The notes under the pieces were generated by a model. The model did not search any database and was not told where the DNA came from. It worked only from the letters and a program-made list of their open reading frames with translations. Below, piece after piece: positions 1 through 5,582 of a DNA stretch of 5,582 bases. The DNA lies in NCBI GenBank assembly GCA_020348765.1, contig CP070753.1, forward strand, positions 87,458 through 93,039, read 5' to 3'. How positions within the stretch are numbered: the first letter of the stretch is position 1; every line of letters begins with the position of its first letter. This DNA comes from Burkholderiales bacterium. GTDB lineage: Bacteria > Pseudomonadota > Gammaproteobacteria > Burkholderiales > Burkholderiaceae_E. A program made the position numbers and the translations under genes.

Positions 1-135
1 CACCTGATGGAGGTGCGCGGCCAGAAGCTGAACATTCTGCAGACGGTCAAGCAGCGTCCACCCTCGGACACTGCGCGCTACTGCGACCTGCTGAAGAACC
101 CGAACGAGAACAAGCAGTACGAGGTCGACATCTGA
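1..135 (+). CDS. C-terminal end of a probable periplasmic substrate-binding protein of the ABC importer (5' truncated)
   Basis: The reading frame is open from base 1 and ends at TGA 133-135, giving the last 44 residues of a protein whose start lies upstream of the window. The fragment begins HLMEVRG and ends NKQYEVDI. It has the hydrophilic character, and a CDLLKNPN-type element, that I associate with the C-terminal tail of type I (LivK/UrtA/AmiC-like) solute-binding proteins. Position supports this strongly: in UrtABCDE and amide-uptake operons the binding-protein gene directly precedes the LivH/UrtB permease, which here starts 104 nt downstream on the same strand. The role would be to capture the solute in the periplasm and deliver it to the permease pair. 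The fragment is too short to show ligand-binding residues, so the assignment rests mainly on gene order. Other members of the same binding-protein superfamily are possible, and the ligand is unknown. Confidence 0.72.
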   Translation, partial: HLMEVRGQKLNILQTVKQRPPSDTARYCDLLKNPNENKQYEVDI

Positions 136-144
136 GGACCGCGC

Positions 145-188
145 GCCCGTTGCCGGCGCCCGCCGCGGAGGGCAGCCGGCGCGCGGGC
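145..188 (+). promoter_or_regulatory. GC-rich stem-loop between binding-protein and permease genes
   Basis: Bases 152-157 (GCCGGC) pair with 175-180 (GCCGGC). After a small internal mismatch, CCC 159-161 pairs with GGG 170-172 around an 8-nt loop. An outer helix is possible, with 145-149 (GCCCG) pairing to 184-188 (CGGGC). No T-run follows, so this is not a standard intrinsic terminator. It begins about 10 nt after the upstream stop codon. Such hairpins in transporter operons can protect the 3' end of the binding-protein transcript and give it excess expression over the membrane subunits. That role is inferred here; only the base pairing is seen. Confidence 0.45.
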
Positions 189-223
189 TGCGCCAGGCCT
201 GGCCGCATCGCCGGTCCCGGGCC

Positions 224-229
224 AGGGAG
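224..229 (+). promoter_or_regulatory. Ribosome-binding site of the first permease
   Basis: AGGGAG lies 10 nt upstream of the ATG at 240. The spacing is slightly long but workable, and it is the best purine run near the start. The protein beginning at this ATG starts just ahead of the first hydrophobic segment, as expected for LivH-type permeases, so no earlier start is needed. Confidence 0.5.
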
Positions 230-239
230 TTGACTTGCG

Positions 240-1106
240 ATGGACTACACGGCGGTCGTACTGCTCGAGATCCTGTACATGATCGCCTTTCTGGTGCTCG
301 CGAGCGCCGGACTGGCGGTGGTGTTCGGCATGATGCGCGTGATCAACCTGGCGCACGGCGAGTTCGTGATGCTGGGCGGGTACACGACGCTGGCCTGCTA
401 CGACGCCGGGATCAACATCTTCTTCGCGATGCTGGTGATCGCGCCGATCGTGGTCGGACTGGTCGGGCTGATCGTCGAGCGCGTCGTGGTGCGCTGGCTC
501 TACGGTCGCATGATCGACACCATGCTCGCGACCTGGGGCCTGAGCCTGCTGCTGGTGGGACTGGTGACCCTGATCTTCGGCAGTTCGGCGGTCGGGGTGC
601 CGACGCCCATTCCGGGCTACCAGCTGGGCGAGTTCCAGATGGGCGGCTACAACCTGTTCATCATCGCGATCGCGATCCTGGTCGTGCTGGGAATGTGGCT
701 GATGCTGCGCTACACGCGCGCCGGCCTGATCGCCCGCGGTGCGATGCAAAGTGCCGAGGTCGCCTCTTCGCTGGGCTACAACCCGCGCACCGTGTACATG
801 CTCACCTTCACCGCGGGCGCGGCGCTGTCGGGCCTGGCCGGCGGGGTGCTGGCGCCGCTGACGGGGCTGCTGCCTTCGTCGGGCGGCGCGTACATCGCCA
901 AGGCGTTCATCACGGTGATCACTGGGGGCGCCGCGATCATCTCGGGCACGCTCTCGAGCGGCGTGCTGTTCGGTGCCATCAACCAGATCGTGTCCTTCGG
1001 TGCCAATCCGGTGATCGGTGAGATCGCGATGCTGGCGCTGGCGATCGTGCTGCTGCGCCTGATGCCGCAGGGCATCACCGGCCGGTTCTTCCGGAATTCG
1101 ACATGA
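240..1106 (+). CDS. LivH/UrtB-type ABC transporter permease
   Basis: This 288-residue integral membrane protein would form one half of the transmembrane channel of a HAAT-family importer in the inner membrane. The family hallmark near the N-terminus is clear: a GMMRVINLAHGEF stretch at about residues 30-42, followed by a Gly-rich MLGGY. Hydrophobic segments lie near residues 8-28, 59-80, 95-114, 137-156, 187-207, 215-250 and 258-276, matching the roughly eight-helix family topology. A cytoplasmic loop at about 160-183 (from TRAGLIARG to SSLGYNPR) is the EAA-like region that contacts the ATPases. The length is normal for LivH/UrtB. The stop codon overlaps the start of the next permease in ATGA at 1103-1106, so the two subunits are probably translationally coupled. 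Whether the solute is urea, an amide or an amino acid cannot be read from the permease; the downstream amidase favours an amide. Confidence 0.93.
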   Translation: MDYTAVVLLEILYMIAFLVLASAGLAVVFGMMRVINLAHGEFVMLGGYTTLACYDAGINIFFAMLVIAPIVVGLVGLIVERVVVRWLYGRMIDTMLATWGLSLLLVGLVTLIFGSSAVGVPTPIPGYQLGEFQMGGYNLFIIAIAILVVLGMWLMLRYTRAGLIARGAMQSAEVASSLGYNPRTVYMLTFTAGAALSGLAGGVLAPLTGLLPSSGGAYIAKAFITVITGGAAIISGTLSSGVLFGAINQIVSFGANPVIGEIAMLALAIVLLRLMPQGITGRFFRNST

Positions 1107-2161
1107 TCGAGTTCAGATCGGCCGCCGGCCGGATCCAGTGGGGCTGGTTCATCGCCTGGGCCGTCGCGATGCTGCTGCTGCCGTTCGTGCTCGACGACAC
1201 GCACACGGTGACGCTGCTTTGCATCAGCGCCATCGCGGCGATGTCCCTCGGGCTGATGTGGGGCTATGCGGGCATTCTCAGCTTCGGCCACGCGGCCTAC
1301 TTTGGCCTCGGCGCCTACACCTACGCGATATCGGCCGTGAACCTGGGCGAGAGCACCGGCGCCATCGTGCTGGCGGTCCTGGTGCCGGCGCTGGTGGCGG
1401 CGATCATCGGCGCGATGATGTTCTTCGGACGCATCAGCGACGTCTACATGGGCGTGATCACGCTGGTCGTCAGCCTGATCCTGTTCAAGTTCATGAACGC
1501 GACCGCCGGCGACGCGTACCGGATCGGCGACGCCAGGCTCGGTGGCTTCAACGGCATCCCGGGGTTTCCGATCCTTAACATTCCGGGCGACCCGAGCGCT
1601 CAGGTCTGGGGCACGCCGTACTACTACGTGGTCGCGATCGCGCTGCTGCTCTGCTATCTGCTCGCGCGCTGGGTGCTGGCCAGCGCCTTCGGGCGCATCC
1701 TGATCGGCATCCGCGAGAACGAACTGCGCACCGAGCTGCTCGGCTACAACGTGCCGGCGCTCAAGACCGCGATCTTCACGCTGTGCGCGGCAATGGCGGG
1801 GCTGGCCGGCAGCTTCTTCGCGATGTGGGCCGAGATCGTCACGCCCGGCGTGTTCGCGCTCGCGGTGTCGGCCGAATTCATCATCTTCGTGATCGTCGGC
1901 GGGCTGGGCACGCTGGTCGGGCCGATGGCCGGCGCCGCCGTGCTCGGCTATGTCAAGTTGCTGCTGGGCGAGCAGACCCTGATCGACAACTCGCTGATCA
2001 TGGGTGCGATCCTGGTGCTCGCAGTGCTGCTGATCCCGAGCGGGATCGCGCCTGCGATCGCTCGCTGGCGCGGCCGCCAGGCGCGCAGCTATGCCACCCG
2101 GCGGCAGCAGAAGTCGGCGCGGCGCCGGCGCGGTGGGGCGACGCAGGAGGGGGCGCCTTGA
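1103..2161 (+). CDS. LivM/UrtC-type ABC transporter permease
   Basis: This 352-residue permease is the second channel subunit, expected to pair with the LivH-type protein just upstream. The diagnostic LivM motif GYAGILSFGHAAYFGLGAY is at residues 54-72. Hydrophobic segments lie near 14-30, 35-53, 84-107, 112-130, 172-193, 218-241, 257-288 and 298-318. The cytoplasmic coupling loop is at about 195-216 (GRILIGIREN...ELLGYN). The C-terminal tail (about 320-343) is strongly basic with many Arg residues, as expected for a cytoplasmic end. The ATG at 1103 overlaps the upstream stop by 4 bases. Only a weak GGAA (1092-1095) precedes it, so initiation probably relies on coupling. The last codons contain the AGGAGG ribosome-binding site of the next gene, and the TGA at 2159-2161 overlaps that gene's TTG start. 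The family assignment is secure; the substrate is inferred from context. Confidence 0.93.
   Translation: MIEFRSAAGRIQWGWFIAWAVAMLLLPFVLDDTHTVTLLCISAIAAMSLGLMWGYAGILSFGHAAYFGLGAYTYAISAVNLGESTGAIVLAVLVPALVAAIIGAMMFFGRISDVYMGVITLVVSLILFKFMNATAGDAYRIGDARLGGFNGIPGFPILNIPGDPSAQVWGTPYYYVVAIALLLCYLLARWVLASAFGRILIGIRENELRTELLGYNVPALKTAIFTLCAAMAGLAGSFFAMWAEIVTPGVFALAVSAEFIIFVIVGGLGTLVGPMAGAAVLGYVKLLLGEQTLIDNSLIMGAILVLAVLLIPSGIAPAIARWRGRQARSYATRRQQKSARRRRGGATQEGAP
2145..2150 (+). promoter_or_regulatory. Strong ribosome-binding site that fixes a TTG start
   Basis: A perfect AGGAGG ends 7 nt before TTG 2158-2160, inside the end of the upstream permease gene. No ATG is available near the correct N-terminus of the ATPase. 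The alternative in-frame GTG at 2170 would be 19 nt from this site, which is too far, so TTG 2158 is chosen. Confidence 0.82.
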
Positions 2162-2883
2162 GGGAGCCGGTGGTCGAGACCCGCGACCTGACGATGCGCT
2201 TCGGCGGCGTGGTCGCGGTCAACGTCGTCAACTTCACGCTGCGCGAGCGCGAGCTGCGCTGCCTGATCGGCCCGAACGGGGCCGGCAAGAGCACGTTCTT
2301 CAAGTGCCTGACCGGGCAGCTGCGCATCGCGCACGATGCCGGGCGCGTGCTGATCCGCGGCCAGGACGTGACCTCGTGGAACCCGTTCGAGATCGTGCGC
2401 CTGGGCGTGGGCATCAAGACCCAGGTGCCGTCGGTGATGAACGGGCTCAGCGTGCTCGAGAACCTGTGGATCGCGGCGCGGCGCGTGCACGGCCACGACG
2501 GCACCGGCGGCGCGGTCGAGGAGATCGTCGACGAGCTCGAACTGGCGCCGATCGCCCGGCGCCTGGTCGGCGAGCTCGCGCACGGCCAGCGCCAGATCGT
2601 CGAGCTCGGCCTGGTCCTGGTGCAGCGCCCGTGGCTGGTGCTGCTCGACGAGCCGGCGGCCGGCATCACCGGCGCCGAGACCGAAAAGCTCGTGTCTCTG
2701 ATCCACCGCATCAACGAGACTGCGGCGCTGATCGTCGTCGACCATGACATGCACTTCGTGCGCATGCTCGGCGGACATGTCACGGTGTTCCACCAGGGCT
2801 CGATCCTGCTCGAGGGAGAGGCCGACGCCGTGCTGTCCGACCACAAGGTGCGCGAGGTCTACATCGGGAACCGTGCCGCATGA
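2158..2883 (+). CDS. LivG/UrtD-type ABC transporter ATP-binding protein
   Basis: This 241-residue cytoplasmic ATPase would be one of two nucleotide-binding subunits powering the importer. Walker A is GPNGAGKST at residues 38-46, the Q-loop glutamine is Q89, the signature is LAHGQ at 140-144, Walker B is LVLLDEP at 160-166 with catalytic E165, and the switch histidine is H196 (VDHDM). The LAHGQ signature in place of LSGGQ resembles the LSHGQ form typical of UrtD. The segment after Walker A and the [11 protein letters not shown] region also fit LivG/UrtD rather than LivF. The start is TTG with a strong ribosome-binding site 7 nt upstream, overlapping the previous stop in TTGA (2158-2161). The stop overlaps the next start in ATGA (2880-2883). 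All catalytic motifs look intact. The length is close to normal for the family. Confidence 0.92.
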   Translation: MREPVVETRDLTMRFGGVVAVNVVNFTLRERELRCLIGPNGAGKSTFFKCLTGQLRIAHDAGRVLIRGQDVTSWNPFEIVRLGVGIKTQVPSVMNGLSVLENLWIAARRVHGHDGTGGAVEEIVDELELAPIARRLVGELAHGQRQIVELGLVLVQRPWLVLLDEPAAGITGAETEKLVSLIHRINETAALIVVDHDMHFVRMLGGHVTVFHQGSILLEGEADAVLSDHKVREVYIGNRAA

Positions 2884-5537
2884 AGCGCGACCTGCACCGG
2901 CTGCATCCGCACGCGCCGCGCAACTCCGAGGACGAGCCGGACGAGCGCCGCGACCTGGTGCTCGAGGTCGCCGAGCTTCGCGCGGGCTACGGCGAGCTGC
3001 CGGTGCTGCACGGGATCTCGCTGCAGGTGCACGAGGGCGAGGCGCTGGGCATCGTCGGCCACAACGGCATGGGCAAGACCACGCTGCTGAAGGCGATCAT
3101 GGGACACCTGCGGGCGCGCGGCGGGCGCGTGGTGGTCGACGGCGTCGACGTCTCGCAGGCGCCGGCGCACGAGCGCAGCCGTCTCGGCATCGGCTACGTG
3201 CCCCAGGGGCGCGGCATCCTGCCCGGGCTGACGGTGCTCGAGAACATGCGCCTGGCCTGGACCCCGGACACCGGCGAGACCGAGGAGCAGGCGCTCGAGC
3301 GCGTCCTGGGCACCTTCCCGCGCCTGCGGTCGCTGCTCGATCGCAAGGGCGGAACCCTGTCCGGCGGCGAGCAGCAGATCCTCGCGCTCGGGCGCGCGAT
3401 GGTGGCCGACCCGTGGCTGCTGCTGCTGGACGAGCCGTCCGAGGGCATCCAGCCGTCGATCGTGCAGGAGATCGGCGCCACGCTGGCCGGCCTGCGCGAT
3501 TCGCAGCGCCTGTCGCTGATCATCGTCGAGCAGAACATCGACCTGGTGCTGGACGTGGCCGACCGGATCCTGGTGTTCGAGCGCGGCCGCATCGGCCAGG
3601 AGCTGGATGCGCACACGGTGCGCGGCGGCGCAATCGCCGACCTGCTGGGCATGGGAATCGCGCGCACGACGCGCGTTTCGCAGGCGCCCGGGCGGGAGGC
3701 ATCCGGGCGAGAGGCATCTGGGCGAGAGGCGGGCGCGCGCAAGGGCTCGGCGGCGCGCACCGTGCCGGCCGCGTCTCGGGCAGCGGGGGGCGTGCCGACC
3801 CCGGTGGCTTCGGCAGCGCCGCGGCCTGGCTCCGACGCGGCTGCGAGCGTGCGTACGCCGCGCAGCGCGATGGCGCCGATGCCGCCGCGACCGGGCCCGG
3901 CCGGCGCGACCTATGCCGCACCGATTTCAGCCGCTGCGCCACGTGCGGCGCCGGCACGGGGACCGCGACCGGCCGCAGAAGCGGCACCGGTCGGCGAGGC
4001 TCCGACCCAGGGGGGAACCATGTCGTCCGTCAAGCGTCCGACTCTCGAACAGCTCAAGGGCATCGTCAACTCGTTGCACATGAGCATGTCCGACCGCGAG
4101 GTCGCCGAGTACCTGGAGGTGCTCGAGGGCACGTTCCAGGCCTACGACGAGATCGCGCAGATGCCGGACAACCTGCCCGAGGTGCGCTACCCGCGCACGC
4201 CGGGGTACCGCCCGAGCGCGGCCGAGAACCCGCTGAACGCCTGGGCCGTCAAGACCGAGGTGCGCGGCGCGCCCTACGGGCCGCTGGCGGGCAAGCGCAT
4301 AGTGCTCAAGGACAACGTGTGCCTGGCCGGCGTGCCGATGATGAACGGGGCCTCGACGCTCGAGGGCTACGTGCCCGACGTCGACGCCACCGTCGTCACA
4401 CGGCTTCTGGACGCCGGCGGCACGATCGTCGGCAAGGCGCACTGCGAGTACTTCTGCCTGTCCGGCGGCTCGCACACCTCGGCCCTGGGGCCGGTGCACA
4501 ACCCTTACCGCTACGGCTACTCGGCCGGGGGCTCGTCCTCGGGCTCGGCGGCGCTGGTCGGCGCCGGCGAGGTCGAGATGGCGATCGGCGGCGACCAGGG
4601 CGGCTCGATCCGCATGCCCTCGGGCTGGAGCGGCTGCTACGGCATGAAGCCCACGCACGGGCTGGTGCCGTACACCGGCGTGATGCCGATCGAGGCCACC
4701 ATCGACCACACCGGCCCGATGACGGCGAGCGTCGCTGACAACGCGCTGATGCTGGAAGTGATCGCCGGGCCCGACGGGCTCGACCCGCGCCAGTACAACG
4801 TGCGCGTGGACAAGTACACCAATGCGCTCGGGCGCGGCGTGGCCGGCATGCGCATCGGCGTGCTGGCCGAGGGTTTCGGCCATGCCAACAGCGAGCCGGA
4901 CGTCGACGCGGTGGTGCGGGCCGGCGCCGATCGGCTGCGTGCGCTGGGTGCGAGCGTCGAGGACGTGTCCAACCCGATGCACCTGAAGGGGCAGGCGATC
5001 TGGACCCCGATCGCGCTCGAGGGGCTGGTCGCGCAGATGATGCACGGCAACGGCATGGGCTTCAACTGGGAGGGGCTGTACACGACCAGCCTGCTCGATG
5101 CGCACGCGAACTGGCGCGCGCGGGCCAACGAGCTGTCGCGCACGCTGAAGATCTCGATGTTCGCGGGCGAGTACTTCATTCGCTACTACCGCGGCCACTA
5201 CTATGCCAAGGCGCAGAACCTGGCCCGGGTATTGCGCAGGTCCTACGACGAGCTGCTCGAGCGCTACGACCTGCTGCTGATGCCGACGCTGCCGATGAAG
5301 GCCACGCCGATCCCGCCGCAGAACGCGCCGCTGGCGCTCTATTGCCAGCGCGGCTTCGAGATGCTGGCCAACACCAGCCCGTTCGATGTCACCGGCCACC
5401 CCGGCATGAGCGTGCCCTGCGGGCTGAGCCAGGGGCTGCCGGTGGGGATGATGCTGGTTGCGCGGCACTTCAACGAGTCGACCATCTACCGGGCGGCGCA
5501 CGCATTCGAGCAAATTGGCGACTGGCGTGACTTCTGA
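2880..5537 (+). CDS. Fusion protein: LivF/UrtE-type ABC ATPase joined to an amidase-signature amidase
   Basis: One uninterrupted frame of 885 residues. Residues 1-25 are a charged, His-rich extension. Residues 26 to about 258 are a complete LivF/UrtE-like ATPase: Walker [10 protein letters not shown] 60-68, Q109, signature LSGGE 160-164, Walker B LLLDEP 181-186 with E185. The switch region reads VEQN (216-219), where Q replaces the usual His, as is normal for LivF. Residues 259-380 are a low-complexity Ala/Pro/Arg linker. Residues 381-885 are a full amidase (505 residues) with triad K477, S552 and S576. Both enzymes are cytoplasmic and no signal peptide is seen, so the fusion would tether an amide-hydrolysing enzyme to the importer. 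The ATG at 2880 overlaps the previous stop by 4 bases and has GGGAA at 2866-2870. No stop or frame change separates the halves. Translation could also restart at ATG 4020. A missed stop from a sequencing error is possible but nothing in the sequence points to it. Confidence 0.85.
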   Translation: MKRDLHRLHPHAPRNSEDEPDERRDLVLEVAELRAGYGELPVLHGISLQVHEGEALGIVGHNGMGKTTLLKAIMGHLRARGGRVVVDGVDVSQAPAHERSRLGIGYVPQGRGILPGLTVLENMRLAWTPDTGETEEQALERVLGTFPRLRSLLDRKGGTLSGGEQQILALGRAMVADPWLLLLDEPSEGIQPSIVQEIGATLAGLRDSQRLSLIIVEQNIDLVLDVADRILVFERGRIGQELDAHTVRGGAIADLLGMGIARTTRVSQAPGREASGREASGREAGARKGSAARTVPAASRAAGGVPTPVASAAPRPGSDAAASVRTPRSAMAPMPPRPGPAGATYAAPISAAAPRAAPARGPRPAAEAAPVGEAPTQGGTMSSVKRPTLEQLKGIVNSLHMSMSDREVAEYLEVLEGTFQAYDEIAQMPDNLPEVRYPRTPGYRPSAAENPLNAWAVKTEVRGAPYGPLAGKRIVLKDNVCLAGVPMMNGASTLEGYVPDVDATVVTRLLDAGGTIVGKAHCEYFCLSGGSHTSALGPVHNPYRYGYSAGGSSSGSAALVGAGEVEMAIGGDQGGSIRMPSGWSGCYGMKPTHGLVPYTGVMPIEATIDHTGPMTASVADNALMLEVIAGPDGLDPRQYNVRVDKYTNALGRGVAGMRIGVLAEGFGHANSEPDVDAVVRAGADRLRALGASVEDVSNPMHLKGQAIWTPIALEGLVAQMMHGNGMGFNWEGLYTTSLLDAHANWRARANELSRTLKISMFAGEYFIRYYRGHYYAKAQNLARVLRRSYDELLERYDLLLMPTLPMKATPIPPQNAPLALYCQRGFEMLANTSPFDVTGHPGMSVPCGLSQGLPVGMMLVARHFNESTIYRAAHAFEQIGDWRDF
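3690..3731 (+). repeat. 15-bp tandem repeat encoding [14 protein letters not shown]
   Basis: Three in-frame copies of a 15-bp unit, the last cut to 12 bp, lie at 3690-3704, 3705-3719 and 3720-3731. Copies two and three are nearly identical (GGGCGAGAGGC core), and the first differs by CGG for CGA. The repeat sits at the start of the linker, just after the ATPase domain. A unit divisible by three lets copy number change without breaking the frame, so this spot may vary in length between strains. Confidence 0.8.
4009..4016 (+). promoter_or_regulatory. Internal ribosome-binding site before the amidase methionine
   Basis: AGGGGGGA lies 3 nt before the ATG at 4020, with its GGGGGA core centred about 7 nt upstream. 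This is a believable Shine-Dalgarno element for independent initiation of the amidase inside the long frame. In frame it encodes only the end of the linker (TQGGT). Its presence suggests the amidase was, or still is, made as a separate protein. Confidence 0.55.
4020..5537 (+). other. Amidase-signature domain; possible free 505-residue amidase from the internal ATG
   Basis: Counting from ATG 4020, this is a full-length amidase-signature hydrolase (amide to carboxylate plus ammonia). The catalytic lysine is K97 (VLKDN), the cis-serine S172 (AGGSSSGS) and the nucleophile S196 (GGDQGGSIR). These sit one residue from the Lys96/cisSer171/Ser195 recalled for the Rhodococcus N-771 amidase. Further matches to that enzyme type are AENPLNAW near 68-75, VPMMNG 105-110, the GLVPYTG...ATIDHTGP region 214-233, and FDVTGHP...GLPVGMM near the C-terminus. 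An N-terminal helical region of about 75 residues precedes the core, as in that subgroup. This fits a nitrilase-pathway-type amidase better than GatA, since no GatB or GatC is nearby. The range of amides used is unknown. Nothing looks truncated or mutated. It may be produced both fused and free. Confidence 0.85.
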
Positions 5538-5544
5538 GCGCGGC

Positions 5545-5562
5545 GCTGCGCGCGCGCGCAGC
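5545..5562 (+). repeat. 18-bp perfect palindrome just after the amidase stop
   Basis: GCTGCGCGC (5545-5553) is followed directly by its reverse complement GCGCGCAGC (5554-5562), starting 8 nt after the stop. A second small hairpin follows, with GTGCG 5566-5570 pairing to CGCAC 5574-5578 around a 3-nt loop. Either could be part of a terminator or an mRNA-stabilising structure. No T-run is visible before the window ends at 5582, so termination cannot be called. Confidence 0.4.
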
Positions 5563-5582
5563 ACGGTGCGGTCCGCACGCGC

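Larger units (their letters stand above)
3654..4019 (+). other. Low-complexity Ala/Pro/Arg-rich interdomain linker (fusion residues 259-380)
   Basis: Between the last recognisable ATPase residues (ADLLGMG) and the amidase methionine lie about 122 codons. In residues 261-380 I count 35 Ala, 19 Pro and 15 Arg, with few acidic residues, so the segment is probably disordered and net positive. Codon choice also changes: about 29 of 120 codons end in A or T, against about 3 of the first 60 amidase codons. All three forward frames are open from 3607 to about 4081, so openness alone does not prove selection for a linker. It could be a true flexible tether or a former intergenic spacer now read through. 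Confidence 0.7.

Noticed and set aside
230..235. TTGACT as a possible -35 promoter element before the first permease
   Set aside because: The position 17 nt downstream falls inside the coding region and shows nothing like a -10 box. The operon is probably transcribed from upstream of the window.
78..749. A 223-codon minus-strand frame over the permease start
   Set aside because: It has His/Asp/Gln-rich shadow composition and lies opposite a permease with clear family motifs. It has no support of its own.
3607..4083. A frameshift or pseudogene at the ATPase-amidase junction
   Set aside because: Both flanking domains are complete and in the same frame, with intact catalytic motifs. No sign of decay is seen, so a broken gene is not supported.
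2744..4738. A 664-codon + strand frame overlapping the fusion gene
   Set aside because: It is rich in Arg, Ala, Gly and Pro with no motif, and it overlaps both ATPases and the amidase in another frame. High GC explains the lack of stops. It does show that openness across the linker is weak evidence.
4020..5537. GatA subunit of the Asp-tRNA/Glu-tRNA amidotransferase
   Set aside because: It shares the amidase signature, but the details ([29 protein letters not shown] and the N-terminal helical region) match the Rhodococcus-type amidase. The gene sits with a transporter rather than gatB or gatC.
3927..5564. A 545-codon open frame on the minus strand, antisense to the amidase
   Set aside because: It reads as a His/Arg/Ala/Val-rich sequence with no recognisable domain. 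It is a mirror of strongly GC-biased third positions in the amidase, which carries clear catalytic motifs.
5545..5578. Rho-independent terminator after the amidase
   Set aside because: Two inverted repeats are present but no T-run is visible before the window ends, so they are listed only as repeats.

Overview
The window is a single, tightly packed operon segment with every gene on the + strand. It encodes a high-affinity importer of the urea/branched-chain amino acid ABC family (HAAT family, UrtABCDE/LivKHMGF-like) followed by an amidase-signature enzyme. GC content is very high (by eye clearly above 65%), and third codon positions are almost all G or C. With the Urt-like gene order this suggests a high-GC proteobacterium, plausibly a betaproteobacterium of the Burkholderiales. 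That placement is an inference; no phylogenetic marker is present.

Layout: 1-135 is the 3' end of a gene that is probably the periplasmic substrate-binding protein. 136-239 is a 104-nt spacer with a strong GC-rich stem-loop and no convincing promoter. 240-1106 is a LivH/UrtB-type permease and 1103-2161 a LivM/UrtC-type permease. 2158-2883 is a LivG/UrtD-type ATPase starting at TTG. 2880-5537 is one continuous 885-codon frame joining a LivF/UrtE-type ATPase to a complete amidase through a linker of about 122 residues rich in Ala, Pro and Arg. 5538-5582 holds two inverted repeats and then the window ends. The three junctions between 1103 and 2883 are all 4-base overlaps (ATGA, TTGA, ATGA), a chain typical of translational coupling.

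How it fits together: the binding protein would capture a small amide or urea-like solute, the two permeases would form the channel, and the two ATPases would drive import. The amidase would hydrolyse the solute in the cytoplasm to a carboxylate and ammonia. The amidase resembles the Rhodococcus nitrile-pathway amidase: its Lys-cisSer-Ser triad falls at K97/S172/S196, one residue from the positions recalled for that enzyme. The actual substrate cannot be read from the sequence.

The notable feature is the covalent joining of an ABC importer ATPase to the catabolic enzyme. No in-frame stop separates them, so a ribosome finishing the ATPase must continue into the amidase. A good ribosome-binding site and an ATG at 4020 could also give free amidase. 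An important caution is that all three forward frames are open across about 3607-4081. An open linker is therefore expected from base composition alone and does not by itself show that the fusion is under selection.
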